Positions 44,107-52,935 of a DNA stretch of 64,000 nt are shown here, in pieces. Positions within the stretch are counted from its first letter, which is position 1; every line of letters begins with the position of its first letter. The position numbers and the translations under genes were made by a program. Origin of the DNA: CANNDT01 sp945876205. GTDB lineage: Bacteria > Acidobacteriota > Vicinamibacteria > Vicinamibacterales > UBA2999. The notes below the pieces were generated by a model. It did not search any database and was not told the origin of the DNA. It was given only the letters and a program-made list of their open reading frames with translations. The stretch covers positions 1 to 64,000 of the forward strand of contig CANNDT010000001.1 of assembly GCA_947503365.1 (NCBI GenBank), read 5' to 3'.

Positions 44107-45306
44107 TTACGTGACATCACGGTCAGTGCTCGCCGACCCTTCGGAATCTCTGCTCGATTGACTTTCGGAGAGCCCCATCAGGCCGGCCTGCTTCAGGGCG
44201 CGGGGCACGGTGTCGATGGGCTCTGGGGCCAGCAGTTCTGGGGCCGCGGTGACCTCCAGATCCTTGAGGCGCCGGGCGCTGACCAGGAGCCGCGATTCGA
44301 ACGAGCCGACCGCGTCGTTGTACGCATGCACGGCACCGTTGAGCCTCTTGCCGATGTCGTTGAAATGCTCGGCAAACTTCGCCAGCCGCTCGTAAAAGTC
44401 TTTCCCGAGCTGCGCGACTTCCCGGTAGTTCTCGGCGAGCGCCTCCTGCCGCCATGACTGCGCGGCCGTGGTCAGGAGTGCAATCAGCGTGATCGGGCTG
44501 GCCAGGAGCACCTTGTGCGCGAATCCGCGTTCGATCAGCTTGTGGTCGCGCTGAAGCGCCGCGCTGAAGAGCATCTCGCCGGGCAGGAACATTACGACCA
44601 TCTCGGGGGAATCTCCCAGCGATTCCCAATACCCCTTGCTCCCGAGCTTGTCCATGTGGTCGAGCACGTGACGCGCGTGCAGCTCGAGCTTCGCGGCCCG
44701 CACGTTGTCGTCAGACGCTTCCTGCGCATCGAGAAACGCCTCGAGCGGCGTCTTCACGTCCACGACGATGCGCTTGCCGCCTGGCAGATGGATGATGGCG
44801 TCGGGGCGGAGACGGCCGTTGTCGCCGTAGAGCGTCGGCTGCTCCTCGAAGTCGCAGTGCTGCAGCATGCCGGTGATCTCAAGCACGCGGCGCAGCTGCA
44901 TCTCGCCCCACCGGCCGCGCACCGAGGGCGTCCGCAGCGCGCGTGACAACGTGTCGGTCGTCGAGTTGAGGGTGCTGATCTTTTCGGTGAGCCTGGCGTA
45001 GGCATCCACGCGCGCCCGCTCCACCTCTTCGAGGCGTAAATCGACCTTTTTCAGGGTGTCGGCGATCGGCTTGGCGAGGTCGAAGAAGGCCGTGCGATTG
45101 TCCGTGAGCGCATCGCGGGCGAGCGATTGAAACGTCTCGCGCAGCTTCTGATCGGTCTGGTCGAGCAGCTCTTTCGTCGCGCCCAGGGCCTCTTGCTGGC
45201 GCACGAGCTCATCCGCAAGCGACTGGTTGCGAGCGACGAGCGTGGCAATGGCCGCCGCAACGACGGCCACAACGCCGGCCGCCACGGCAACGAGGATCCA
45301 ATTCAT
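44107..45306 (-). CDS. rmuC: DNA recombination protein RmuC
   Basis: 399 residues. An N-terminal hydrophobic helix (WILVAVAAGVVAVVAAAIAT) anchors it, and a coiled coil spans ~30-120 (LADELVRQQEALGATKELLD). The PD-(D/E)XK-like RmuC domain follows, with the hallmark VRGRWGEMQLRRVLEITGM (~130-148), RPDAIIHLPGGKRIVVDVKT and the later SPITLIALLTTAAQSWRQE. RmuC limits sequence inversion and has been tied to nuclease activity. The start is separated from glnS by 10 bases, so both may share a transcript. Confidence 0.92.
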   Translation of the reverse strand: MNWILVAVAAGVVAVVAAAIATLVARNQSLADELVRQQEALGATKELLDQTDQKLRETFQSLARDALTDNRTAFFDLAKPIADTLKKVDLRLEEVERARVDAYARLTEKISTLNSTTDTLSRALRTPSVRGRWGEMQLRRVLEITGMLQHCDFEEQPTLYGDNGRLRPDAIIHLPGGKRIVVDVKTPLEAFLDAQEASDDNVRAAKLELHARHVLDHMDKLGSKGYWESLGDSPEMVVMFLPGEMLFSAALQRDHKLIERGFAHKVLLASPITLIALLTTAAQSWRQEALAENYREVAQLGKDFYERLAKFAEHFNDIGKRLNGAVHAYNDAVGSFESRLLVSARRLKDLEVTAAPELLAPEPIDTVPRALKQAGLMGLSESQSSRDSEGSASTDRDVT

Positions 45307-45320
45307 GGGGTAAGTGGCCG

Positions 45321-45338
45321 GGTAGCTGGGTTGCTACC
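45321..45338. repeat. Small perfect hairpin GGTAGC-N6-GCTACC
   Basis: A 6-base perfect stem upstream of the rmuC start, within a GTAGCTGGGT word that also occurs near 33050-33060. It may be a dispersed short repeat. Confidence 0.35.
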
Positions 45339-45403
45339 TCGTTCGCAGTGTAGCAGTCCTTCGTTACAGAAGCCTCCGATTGCTCGACCAAACTGTAAGT
45401 GGC

Positions 45404-45470
45404 CCGCACCCCCGCCGTTCGTAAACACCTTGTTTTACGGGGGTTCTGACCACCTGCCTCCGGGGTGCGG
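45404..45470. promoter_or_regulatory. Nested palindromic leader upstream of the pseudokinase-like gene
   Basis: An outer stem CCGCACCCC (45404-45412) pairs perfectly with GGGGTGCGG (45462-45470). Inside it, CGTAAA (45420-45425) pairs with TTTACG (45434-45439). Such a two-tier dyad 20 bases before the start at 45491 could be a structured RNA leader or a regulator-binding palindrome. Confidence 0.5.
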
Positions 45471-45490
45471 TCGTTGCAGCGCTTCACTGC

Positions 45491-46357
45491 ATGAGTGCGT
45501 ACCCAGGGTCAGGCGATTACCAGTTCAACGACGGTCTCGGGGTGAGAACGCTCGACCCCGATCCGCGGCAAGGCCGCGTCGAGACGCTGCATGTCTCGCC
45601 GTCGCTCGCGCAACATCCGGCGGTCGAACAGGTCATCAGGGCGCGCGCGGCGCGTTATGCGGAGCTCGGCGCGGGCATCCTCACGCCCGTCTACCGCGTC
45701 GATCGTGACGCGGCCGGCCTTCGCGTGCTGGCGCATGCGCCCGACGGCATTCGGCTCTCAGACATCCTGACGTATCTCGAGCTCGGCGAAGCCACGCTGC
45801 CTGACACCGGTATGCTCGAGCTCGCCGCAACGGTGATCAAGGCGGTCGCGGCGGTGCACCAACTGCCCGGCGGCATTGCTCACGGCTCAATCACCCCCGC
45901 GCACGTGGTTGTCTCCCGCGAGGGGACGGCGGTGCTCACCGACGGCGTGTTCGGTGCGGCCGTCGAGGCGCTGCAGCGCAACCGCGAACAAATCTGGCGC
46001 GAGTTCGGTCTCGCGCTGCCGGCGTCCGCGAACCTTCCGCGCTTCGATCAGCGCGCGGACGTCACGCAGCTCGGCGCCTGCGTCCTCGCCATCGTCCTCG
46101 GCCGTCCGCTCACGGCGGAGGAGTATCCGCGGGGCATTGCGGATCTGGTGATTTCAGCGACGCAGGACACGGCGCTCCGGATGTGGATGCAACAGGCCAT
46201 GCAGCTTCACCCGCGCGCGCTGTTCGGCAACGCCGTCGACGCGCAGAAGATGTTCGTGGAGATCACCGCCGCGCCCGGCATGAAACGGGCGGGGCGTCAG
46301 GCGGTGCAGACACTCATTTCGCGCTGCAGCCTGTTTGCGGCTCGCCGCGCGAGTTGA
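45491..46357 (+). CDS. Protein-kinase-like (pseudokinase) protein
   Basis: 288 residues. The stretch GGIAHGSITPAHVVVSREG (~130-150) corresponds to the kinase HRD catalytic loop, with His kept but HGSITPAHV replacing HRDLKPxN, and VLTDGVFGAAVEALQ aligns with DFG as DGVFG. The N-lobe shows no obvious glycine-rich loop or ion-pair Lys. So it keeps a protein-kinase-like fold while lacking catalytic Asp and Asn. It probably binds a ligand or a partner rather than phosphorylating. It ends before the receptor gene. Kinship is by motif, moderate certainty. Confidence 0.6.
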   Translation: MSAYPGSGDYQFNDGLGVRTLDPDPRQGRVETLHVSPSLAQHPAVEQVIRARAARYAELGAGILTPVYRVDRDAAGLRVLAHAPDGIRLSDILTYLELGEATLPDTGMLELAATVIKAVAAVHQLPGGIAHGSITPAHVVVSREGTAVLTDGVFGAAVEALQRNREQIWREFGLALPASANLPRFDQRADVTQLGACVLAIVLGRPLTAEEYPRGIADLVISATQDTALRMWMQQAMQLHPRALFGNAVDAQKMFVEITAAPGMKRAGRQAVQTLISRCSLFAARRAS

Positions 46358-46373
46358 TACGCGGCGGCGCCGC

Positions 46374-48308
46374 CTAGAACATCAATCGCAATCCCACCTG
46401 TGTCAGCCGGCCTTCCGGCTGACCGACCCGCAGCGGAAAGACCGCGTCGTTCACCGCCATCACATTCGCACGATTTCGCAGGTTGTACGCTTCCAGGATA
46501 ACGGCCAGCGTTCGACCTGATCCGAGCGACAGATTCCGGGCAATGCGCGGATCGAACGACGAATGGCCGACGCGCGTCGTGTGGAGACGTGCATCACCAC
46601 TCTGGAGCACGCCCACGCCGCTGATCGTCCAGTCCTTCAACACGGTTCTCACGACACCGCCAAAGCGATTCGCCAACGCGCCGGTGTCGTAGACGTAGCT
46701 CATCACCATGCGGTGGCGGGACGGATCGTCGCCCACGGTATACGCGACGGTGTACTGCGTGCCCTGCCAGAACCGTCGCTGTAGCGCCGCCGTCAGCGCC
46801 CGGTATTGCCACGCGGCCGCGTCGCTCTGAAGGTAGGTGACGCCGATGGTCGTTTGCGGCATCCACTCGTACTCCACCCCGCCGCTTGCCTGGCGAACGC
46901 GAAGATCGCTGAACGGCGAGGAGAAGCGGCCGTAGCTTCCGCGCATGACGAAGCGGGGCGCGGGCACCCACGCCAACCCTGCGCGAGGATCCCAGTCGCC
47001 GGCGTCGCTGAAGCTCCCGGCATCATGACGCGCGCCGACATTCACGGTGACGACGCGGCTTGCCTGCCATTCGTCCTGCACGAACGCCGAGACGTTCTCC
47101 GAGGAAAAGGTCGTGTCCGCGAGCGTGCCGAAGGGCTGGGTCGTGGAGAGGTCGTCGCCGACGGCATCGAAGCCTGTCTTGATCTCGTGAGCGCCGCCGA
47201 CCCAGGTGAGATTGTCGGCAACCTGGAGGCGGTTGGCGTCCGGGACGTTGCGCGCCTGTTCGTAGTGCAGGCGGGCGTCGTTGACGAGCCGCGAGCCGAT
47301 CAGGGTGGTGACCGATGCGACCGACGACCTGGTCGATCCGCCCTGCTCAAGATTCTGGTCGTTGTACCGCAGCATCACATGGGCGTTGCCCGTGAACTGG
47401 TGATCGGTGCGAACAAGGAAGACCTGCTGGTCTCGCTCCGGCGTGGAGCGTTGCAGGGTGTCGTAGTTCACGAGGAAGAAATGACGGTTGCGCGCGATCG
47501 GTCCGCCGAGGACTCCCCCGAGCTGGTGCGTGTCGATGTCGCGTGGAGCCGTGACCGGTGATCCGCCGCGCAGGGCGATCGCCGATCCATGAAACCTGTT
47601 GGTGCCCGACTTGGTGATGGCGTGAATCACGGCGCCCGACGCGCGCCCGTACTCGGCGCGATATCCGTTCATGTCGACGCGGAATTCCTGGATGGCTTCC
47701 TGGCTGAACTGATAGGTCCCGAATCCGAGGAGCTCACCGCCGTCGACCGAGACGATGTTGGCGCTCGAGCGCTGACCCGCAATCAGCATATCGCCCGTGG
47801 TGAGATCCCGGCTCACGCCGCCGGCGATCCCCGCGAGATCGACGAAGTTGCGGCTCTTGACCGGCAGGTGCGTGACCGACGCCTCTTCGACGAGCGTCGC
47901 GGCGTGGGAGCGCGCCGGGTCGATCACCGGCAGCAATCCGCCCACCGTGAGTGTTTCCGGAAGGGGCGCCGGTCGAAGCTCGAAGCGTAGGTTGACGGTC
48001 TCGCCCACAGCCAGGCGCAGAGTTTCCTGCCGGCGCGGCGCGAAGCCGGCGGATTCGGCGGTGGCCTCGTAGAGGCCGTCAGCCAGGGCGGGCGCCGCGA
48101 ACCTGCCGCTCGCGTCGGTTCGCACCGTGCGGCTGGCTCCCGTCCCGGTATTCACGATAGTGATGGTCGCGTCTGGAAGCGCGGTACCCGCCAAGTCGAC
48201 GACAACGCCTTGAATCTCGCCATCGGTGCCTTGCGCCCGGGCGAAGGACGGCAAGCTCAACAAGAGAACAGCCAGCGTTATCGTGATTCTCGCGAACGTC
48301 GATTTCAT
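46374..48308 (-). CDS. Oar-like TonB-dependent receptor with N-terminal carboxypeptidase-regulatory domain
   Basis: 644 residues with a signal peptide (ITITLAVLLLSLPSFARAQ). A CarboxypepD_reg beta-sandwich is at ~30-115 (GEIQGVVVDLAGTALPDATI, TDASGRFAAPALADGLYEA), then a plug-like region (SVTHLPVKSRNFVDLAGIAG, SSANIVSVDGGE) and a shortened barrel with AEYGRASGAVIHAITKSG. It ends in Phe (QVGLRLMF), the outer-membrane insertion signal. Oar-like receptors are usually ~1000 residues, so this is a short form. It is divergent from DUF1015 over a 60-base gap. Confidence 0.85.
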   Translation of the reverse strand: MKSTFARITITLAVLLLSLPSFARAQGTDGEIQGVVVDLAGTALPDATITIVNTGTGASRTVRTDASGRFAAPALADGLYEATAESAGFAPRRQETLRLAVGETVNLRFELRPAPLPETLTVGGLLPVIDPARSHAATLVEEASVTHLPVKSRNFVDLAGIAGGVSRDLTTGDMLIAGQRSSANIVSVDGGELLGFGTYQFSQEAIQEFRVDMNGYRAEYGRASGAVIHAITKSGTNRFHGSAIALRGGSPVTAPRDIDTHQLGGVLGGPIARNRHFFLVNYDTLQRSTPERDQQVFLVRTDHQFTGNAHVMLRYNDQNLEQGGSTRSSVASVTTLIGSRLVNDARLHYEQARNVPDANRLQVADNLTWVGGAHEIKTGFDAVGDDLSTTQPFGTLADTTFSSENVSAFVQDEWQASRVVTVNVGARHDAGSFSDAGDWDPRAGLAWVPAPRFVMRGSYGRFSSPFSDLRVRQASGGVEYEWMPQTTIGVTYLQSDAAAWQYRALTAALQRRFWQGTQYTVAYTVGDDPSRHRMVMSYVYDTGALANRFGGVVRTVLKDWTISGVGVLQSGDARLHTTRVGHSSFDPRIARNLSLGSGRTLAVILEAYNLRNRANVMAVNDAVFPLRVGQPEGRLTQVGLRLMF

Positions 48309-48351
48309 AGCTGATCAGCCGCTGCAAACGACGCGCCCGCAGCCGCCGACA

Positions 48352-48357
48352 TATAAT
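48352..48357 (+). promoter_or_regulatory. Consensus -10 box TATAAT upstream of DUF1015
   Basis: Perfect TATAAT, 11 bases before the ATG at 48369, in an A/T-rich tract (ATATAATTTTATTTTCCT). Transcription would start about 4-5 bases before the start codon, with no Shine-Dalgarno. Confidence 0.55.
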
Positions 48358-48368
48358 TTTATTTTCCT

Positions 48369-49586
48369 ATGGCTGCCATTGCACCGTTCAAAGCGCTCAG
48401 GCCCACCCCTGAGTCGGCGGCGCGAGTGGCTGCGGTTCCCTACGACGTCGTCAACACCGAGGAAGCGCAGGCACTTGCCGCCGGAAACCCACTGAGTTTT
48501 CTGCACGTCTCACGCGCCGAGATCGATCTTCCGGCTGAAACCAACCCGTACGCCGACTCGGTGTACGCGAAGGCCTCAGAGAACCTCGCTACCCTGAAGA
48601 CGCACGCGCCTCTCGTCGTGGAAGACCGCCCGAGCCTGTACGTGTACCGCCTGCGAATGGGTGGACACGTGCAGACCGGTATCGCGGCGTCCTACTCGCT
48701 CGACGAGTACGACACCGACGTCATCAAGAAGCACGAGCGCACGCGACGCGACAAGGAAGACGACCGCACGCGGCATATTGTCGAGTTACGCGCGCAGACC
48801 GGTCCGGTGTTTCTGACCTATCGCGCGTCACCGGCGGTCGATAAGGTGGTCGACCGCGCCGTCGGGCGGCCGCCGCTGTTCGACTTCACGGCGGCCGACG
48901 AGGTCCAGCACACCGTCTGGCGGTTGGATTCAGGGGACGAGCGGCTGCTGACGGCGGCGTTTGCTGCCATTCCGTCGTTGTATATCGCCGACGGCCATCA
49001 CCGCGCGGCCAGCGCCGCGCGGGTGCGGCAACAGCTTCGCGGCTCGAACGGCAACGCGGGTGAGTGGGACACCTTCCTCGCGGTCGCGTTTCCCGACGAC
49101 CAGATGCAGGTGCTGCCCTACAACCGGGTGGTCAAAGACCTCGCGTCCCACACTCCCGAGTCGCTGCTCGCCGCGCTGCGCCAGCAGTTCACCGTGACCG
49201 AAGGACCCGCGACACCACGCCGCAAGGGCGAGGTGGCGATGTATCTCGACGGCCGCTGGTACACGATCGATCTCGGGGCGCCCCCCGCCGGCACGGCCGC
49301 TGCGGACGGGCTCGACGTCAGCCGCCTGCAGGACACCGTCTTGACGCCCCTGCTCGGCATCGGCGACGTGCGCAGCGACAAGCGCATCGATTTCGTCGGC
49401 GGCGCCCGCGGAACGTCGGCGCTCGAAAAGCAGGTGACGTCGGGGAAGGCAGCCGTCGCCTTTTCGATGTATCCGGTGACCATGGACGATCTCTTCCTGA
49501 TCTCCGATGCCGGTGGCATCATGCCGCCGAAATCGACCTGGTTCGAACCCAAGCTGCGCGATGGCCTGCTCTCGCACGTCATCTGA
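48369..49586 (+). CDS. DUF1015 family protein
   Basis: 405 residues. The N-terminus FKALRPTPESAARVAAVPYDVVNTEEA, the central SLDEYDTDVIKKHERTRRDKEDDR and ADGHHRAASAAR segments, and the late FDNNTKEG-like FSMYPVTMDDLFLISDAGGI are all standard DUF1015 features. Many genomes place DUF1015 beside serine biosynthesis genes, as here (serC starts 15 bases after its stop), so a role linked to phosphoserine is likely but unproven. Promoter TATAAT 11 bases upstream. Confidence 0.9.
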   Translation: MAAIAPFKALRPTPESAARVAAVPYDVVNTEEAQALAAGNPLSFLHVSRAEIDLPAETNPYADSVYAKASENLATLKTHAPLVVEDRPSLYVYRLRMGGHVQTGIAASYSLDEYDTDVIKKHERTRRDKEDDRTRHIVELRAQTGPVFLTYRASPAVDKVVDRAVGRPPLFDFTAADEVQHTVWRLDSGDERLLTAAFAAIPSLYIADGHHRAASAARVRQQLRGSNGNAGEWDTFLAVAFPDDQMQVLPYNRVVKDLASHTPESLLAALRQQFTVTEGPATPRRKGEVAMYLDGRWYTIDLGAPPAGTAAADGLDVSRLQDTVLTPLLGIGDVRSDKRIDFVGGARGTSALEKQVTSGKAAVAFSMYPVTMDDLFLISDAGGIMPPKSTWFEPKLRDGLLSHVI

Positions 49587-49601
49587 ACTTCAGGAGCAAC
49601 C

Positions 49602-50693
49602 ATGACAACGATGACCCGTGTGTATAACTTTTCGGCTGGCCCCGCTGTCCTGCCGCTGCCGGTGCTCGAGGAAGCGCAGCGCGATCTCGTCGCGCTTCCC
49701 GGCGTCGGCATGTCGGTCATGGAGATCAGCCATCGCTCGAAGACCTTCGAGGACATCCTCGCGAAGGCGATCGACAACATGCGCGAGGTCGCCAGCATCC
49801 CGGCCAACTACCGCATCCTGATGCTGCAGGGTGGCGCGAGCCTGCAGTTCTCGGCCGTGCCGATGAACCTGCTCACGCCCGGCGGCGTCGCCGACTACAT
49901 CGACACTGGCTCGTGGGCGGTCAAGGCGATCGAAGAAGCGAACAAGGTCGGCAAGGTCAACGTCGCGGCCAGCACGAAGGCGGACAAGTACACCCGCATT
50001 CCGGCGCAAGGCGAACTGAAGCTGACCCCGGACGCCGCCTACGTCCACATGACGACGAACAACACGATCGAAGGCACCGAGTGGAAGGCGCCGCCTGACG
50101 TCGGGTCCGTGCCGCTCGTGGCCGACGCTTCGTCCGACATCTTTCATGGTCCGATCGATGTCGCGCGCTTCGGGCTGATCTACGCGGGCGCCCAGAAGAA
50201 CCTCGGCCCTTCGGGCGTCACGCTGGTGATCGTTCGCGAGGACCTGCTCGCCCGGTCGACTGCCGCGCTGCCGACCATCCTGAACTACAAGGTGATGGCG
50301 GACAACAACTCGCTCTACAACACGCCCAACACGTTCGGCATCTACATCCTCGGCCTGACGATGAAGTGGGTGAAGGCGCAGGGCGGGCTGGCGGGCATCG
50401 GCACGCTCAACGAACGCAAGGCGTCAAAGGTGTATGCCGAGATCGATCGCAGCGGCTTCTACCGCGGCACTGCGCAGAAAGACAGCCGGTCGGTGATGAA
50501 CGTGACGTTCCGGCTCGCGACCGAGGAACTGGAGAACCTGTTCGTGAAGGAGTCGACCGCGGCGGGTCTCGACGGCCTCAAGGGCCATCGCGCCGTCGGC
50601 GGCATGCGCGCGTCGCTCTACAACGCGTTTCCTGAAGCAGGCGTCGACGCGCTCGTCGACTTCATGAAGGAGTTCGAGCGGAAGAAGGGCTAA
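49602..50693 (+). CDS. serC: Phosphoserine aminotransferase
   Basis: 363 residues, standard SerC length. It converts 3-phosphohydroxypyruvate and glutamate to phosphoserine (and the analogous step in pyridoxal synthesis). Seen: YNFSAGPAVLPLPVLEEA at the N-terminus, GMSVMEISHRSKTFE, MLQGGASLQFSAVPMNLL, the PLP-lysine segment IYAGAQKNLGPSGVTLVIV (~185-203) and the C-terminal GHRAVGGMRASLYNAFP. An AGGAG Shine-Dalgarno is seen just upstream of the ATG. Likely operon with DUF1015. No serA or serB in the window. Confidence 0.95.
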   Translation: MTTMTRVYNFSAGPAVLPLPVLEEAQRDLVALPGVGMSVMEISHRSKTFEDILAKAIDNMREVASIPANYRILMLQGGASLQFSAVPMNLLTPGGVADYIDTGSWAVKAIEEANKVGKVNVAASTKADKYTRIPAQGELKLTPDAAYVHMTTNNTIEGTEWKAPPDVGSVPLVADASSDIFHGPIDVARFGLIYAGAQKNLGPSGVTLVIVREDLLARSTAALPTILNYKVMADNNSLYNTPNTFGIYILGLTMKWVKAQGGLAGIGTLNERKASKVYAEIDRSGFYRGTAQKDSRSVMNVTFRLATEELENLFVKESTAAGLDGLKGHRAVGGMRASLYNAFPEAGVDALVDFMKEFERKKG

Positions 50694-50698
50694 AAGCC

Positions 50699-52018
50699 CT
50701 ACGTCGCCGTGCTTCGAGGCGCCCTGCGGCGCCGCCGGCGGCGCCGTCGTTTGGGCGGGAGCGCTTCAGCGGTGGCCGCGGTGTCAGGAGTGTCCTCGAA
50801 GGTCCCGGCGGCTTCGATGAATCCGCGCCAGTGCTCGACCACCTCTGGCGCGTTCCCGTGTATTTCGAGCCACGTGAGCGCCTCGCGAAACGGCCCCCGG
50901 TGAATCAGGGCACGCCGCGCCTTCGGCGACAGGTTCATGTCCACGAGCCGGCGCTGCAGCCCGAGGACCTGACGCAGGCGCTCGACGTCGCGCCTGGCCA
51001 GCGGGAGCATCCCCAGTGACAGGCGCGGTTCCCTCCTGAATTCACCTTCGGCGATCGGTGCGGGCGAGAGCGTCCGGATCGTCTGGCCGAGCGGCACGAG
51101 CAGCGATCCCAGAAGAATCGAATTCGTCAGCGTTTCGGGCGTGTCCTGGAAGCGGTGGCGGTAGGCATCGAGCGCCGCGAGCGATCGCCACAGGGCATCG
51201 CCGGCGCCCTTCTGGATCTCCGGCGTGATCGGTTCGAGCAGGCGCCGCTCGGCAAGCATCCGGAAGGCGCGCTCGGACGCCCCGGCGCGCAGGACCTTGT
51301 AGACCTCCTCGATCAGCCGGGCGGGCGAGCTCTTGGCAATGTCGTGGCGGTGGGTGGCGATGGCCGCATCGATTGGCGGATCGATGTCGAAGTCGAGCCG
51401 CGACGCCATCGAGATGGCGCGGAGCATCCGGACCGGATCTTCCTGGAATCGCTCGACCGGGTTGCCGATGCACCGAATCAGGCGCCCTTCGAGATCCCGC
51501 AGGCCGCCGGTGTAGTCGATGATCGAAAACGACGCGATGTCATAGAACAGCGCGTTCACCGTGAAATCGCGGCGGAAAGCATCTTCTTCGGGCGTGCCGA
51601 AGGTATTGTCGCGATGCAGCATCCCGTCGTGGGCGCCGCGGGAGCCCTCCGGATGCAGCGGAATAGACTCCTCGGCCGGCGGCTCGGGCGGGGCTGCGAG
51701 CTCCTCGGCCGAGAGCTGGCGCCTGAAGGTGGCGACCTCGATGTTCTTGGGGCCGAACCGGACGTGCGCGAGGCGGAACCGGCGCCCGATGATCCAGCAG
51801 TTCCGGAAGAGACGCTTCACCTGGTAGGGATGCGCCGACGTGCCGATGTCGAAGTCCTTCGGCCGCCGCTCGAGCAGCAGATCGCGCACGCTCCCGCCGA
51901 CCAGGTAGGCCAGATAATTGTTCTGGTGGAGGCGGTAGAGAACTTTCAGCGCATCCGGGTCGATCTGAGAGCGAGAGATCGCGTGCTCCGCGCGAGGCAC
52001 GACCACCGGCTGTCCCAT
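50699..52018 (-). CDS. pcnB: Poly(A) polymerase / CCA-adding nucleotidyltransferase family protein
   Basis: 439 residues from the ATG at 52018, 9 bases after TACAAT. The class II nucleotidyltransferase head has YLAYLVGGSVRDLLLERRP and KDFDIGTSAHP, with the D-x-D catalytic pair, then RLAHVRFG and RRDFTVNALFYDIA (the RRDFT-N-A motif) and DLEGRLIRCIGNP. RNA-binding helical domains follow. The tail is highly basic (PPKRRRRRRRRRAP), a PcnB-like trait, while PcnB and CCA enzymes share the head, so the exact activity is uncertain. The upstream in-frame ATG at 52072 adds only an unconserved tail. Confidence 0.85.
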   Translation of the reverse strand: MGQPVVVPRAEHAISRSQIDPDALKVLYRLHQNNYLAYLVGGSVRDLLLERRPKDFDIGTSAHPYQVKRLFRNCWIIGRRFRLAHVRFGPKNIEVATFRRQLSAEELAAPPEPPAEESIPLHPEGSRGAHDGMLHRDNTFGTPEEDAFRRDFTVNALFYDIASFSIIDYTGGLRDLEGRLIRCIGNPVERFQEDPVRMLRAISMASRLDFDIDPPIDAAIATHRHDIAKSSPARLIEEVYKVLRAGASERAFRMLAERRLLEPITPEIQKGAGDALWRSLAALDAYRHRFQDTPETLTNSILLGSLLVPLGQTIRTLSPAPIAEGEFRREPRLSLGMLPLARRDVERLRQVLGLQRRLVDMNLSPKARRALIHRGPFREALTWLEIHGNAPEVVEHWRGFIEAAGTFEDTPDTAATAEALPPKRRRRRRRRRAPRSTAT

Positions 52019-52027
52019 TCGCCCGCA

Positions 52028-52033
52028 ATTGTA
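52028..52033 (-). promoter_or_regulatory. Candidate -10 box TACAAT for the pcnB-like gene
   Basis: Minus-strand TACAAT, 9 bases before the ATG at 52018, within the 47-base gap shared with the divergent TPR gene. Confidence 0.4.
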
Positions 52034-52052
52034 GCTTGACCGTCGGCAGATG

Positions 52053-52058
52053 TACGAT
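52053..52058 (+). promoter_or_regulatory. Candidate -10 box TACGAT for the TPR gene
   Basis: Plus-strand TACGAT, 7 bases before the ATG at 52066. Together with the minus-strand TACAAT it makes the short gap look like two back-to-back leaderless promoters. Confidence 0.4.
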
Positions 52059-52065
52059 CCCCGGG

Positions 52066-52857
52066 ATGTCACTGCGTGCTCTGCCGGTGGTCCTGGCGGC
52101 CTTGCTCCTGTCGTACGCAGGGGGCGCGGCTGCCGCTGACCCCCCCGCCCTGGCGAAGGCGCGCGCGCTCTACAACGCCGCCGATTACGACGGGGCGATC
52201 GCTGCGGCTGCGCTGGCTCGGACTCAACCGGCGGCCATGGATGCCGCGGCCCTCGTGACCGCCCGCTCGCATCTCGAACGCTACCGGCAGCGCGGGGACG
52301 CCGCGGACCTGGCGACGGCGCGTGAGGCGCTCAACACCGTGCGAGCGTCGATGCTGCCGCCCCGCGACCAGATCGACCACCTCGTCGGTCTCGGCCAGTC
52401 GCTCTACCTCGCCAACGACTTCGGCCCGGCCGCCGAAATCTTCGATGCCGCGCTTGGCCGGGGCACGCTCCTGAGCCATCGCGACCGCCTGATGCTGCTT
52501 GACTGGTGGGCGAGTGCGCTCGACCGCGAGGCGCAGGGCCGTCCGCTGGACCGGCGGGTGCCCGCGTACCAGCGTATTGCCGCGCGCATGGAAGAGGAGT
52601 TGCGACAGGATCCCGCGAGTGCGCCCGCGAACTACTGGCTCGCGGCCGGATCGCGCGGCGCCGGCGACGTCGACCGCGCGTGGGACGCCGCGATGGCCGG
52701 CTGGATCCGCGCGAAGCTCGCCCCCGAGACGGCCGACAAGCTCCGTTCAGACCTCGACCGGCTCGTCACTCAGGCGCTCATCCCCGAACGGACCCGGACC
52801 AAGCCCCCGCGCGACCCCCTCACCGATTGGCAGCAGCTCAAGCAGGACTGGCCCTAA
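52066..52857 (+). CDS. Secreted TPR-like protein
   Basis: 263 residues from the ATG at 52066. A signal peptide (LPVVLAALLLSYAGGAAAAD) precedes repeated helix pairs (LAKARALYNAADYDGAIAAA, VGLGQSLYLANDFGPAAEIF, YWLAAGSRGAGDVDRAWDAA) typical of TPR units. No catalytic motif; likely a periplasmic interaction protein. It is divergent from the pcnB-like gene. Immediately after its TAA, in the same frame, lies the tail of a pntB gene, so the 3' flank has been rearranged. Confidence 0.72.
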   Translation: MSLRALPVVLAALLLSYAGGAAAADPPALAKARALYNAADYDGAIAAAALARTQPAAMDAAALVTARSHLERYRQRGDAADLATAREALNTVRASMLPPRDQIDHLVGLGQSLYLANDFGPAAEIFDAALGRGTLLSHRDRLMLLDWWASALDREAQGRPLDRRVPAYQRIAARMEEELRQDPASAPANYWLAAGSRGAGDVDRAWDAAMAGWIRAKLAPETADKLRSDLDRLVTQALIPERTRTKPPRDPLTDWQQLKQDWP

Positions 52858-52917
52858 ATCATGGTGTTCGGCGACGCGAAGAAGGTCGTCGAGGACATCG
52901 TCAAAGCGCTGGAATAG
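52858..52917 (+). pseudogene. pntB: Tail fragment of NAD(P) transhydrogenase subunit beta
   Basis: Nineteen codons (IMVFGDAKKVVEDIVKALE then TAG) directly after the TPR stop match the invariant end of PntB (MxFGDAK-x-x-V-x-x-I-x-x-AL). The remaining ~440 residues of PntB are absent. The fragment is in frame with the TPR stop and has no ribosome-binding site. I read it as a rearrangement scar in which the TPR gene was joined to a deleted pntB. Confidence 0.6.
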
Positions 52918-52935
52918 CCTCCCGGACTCCGACAC

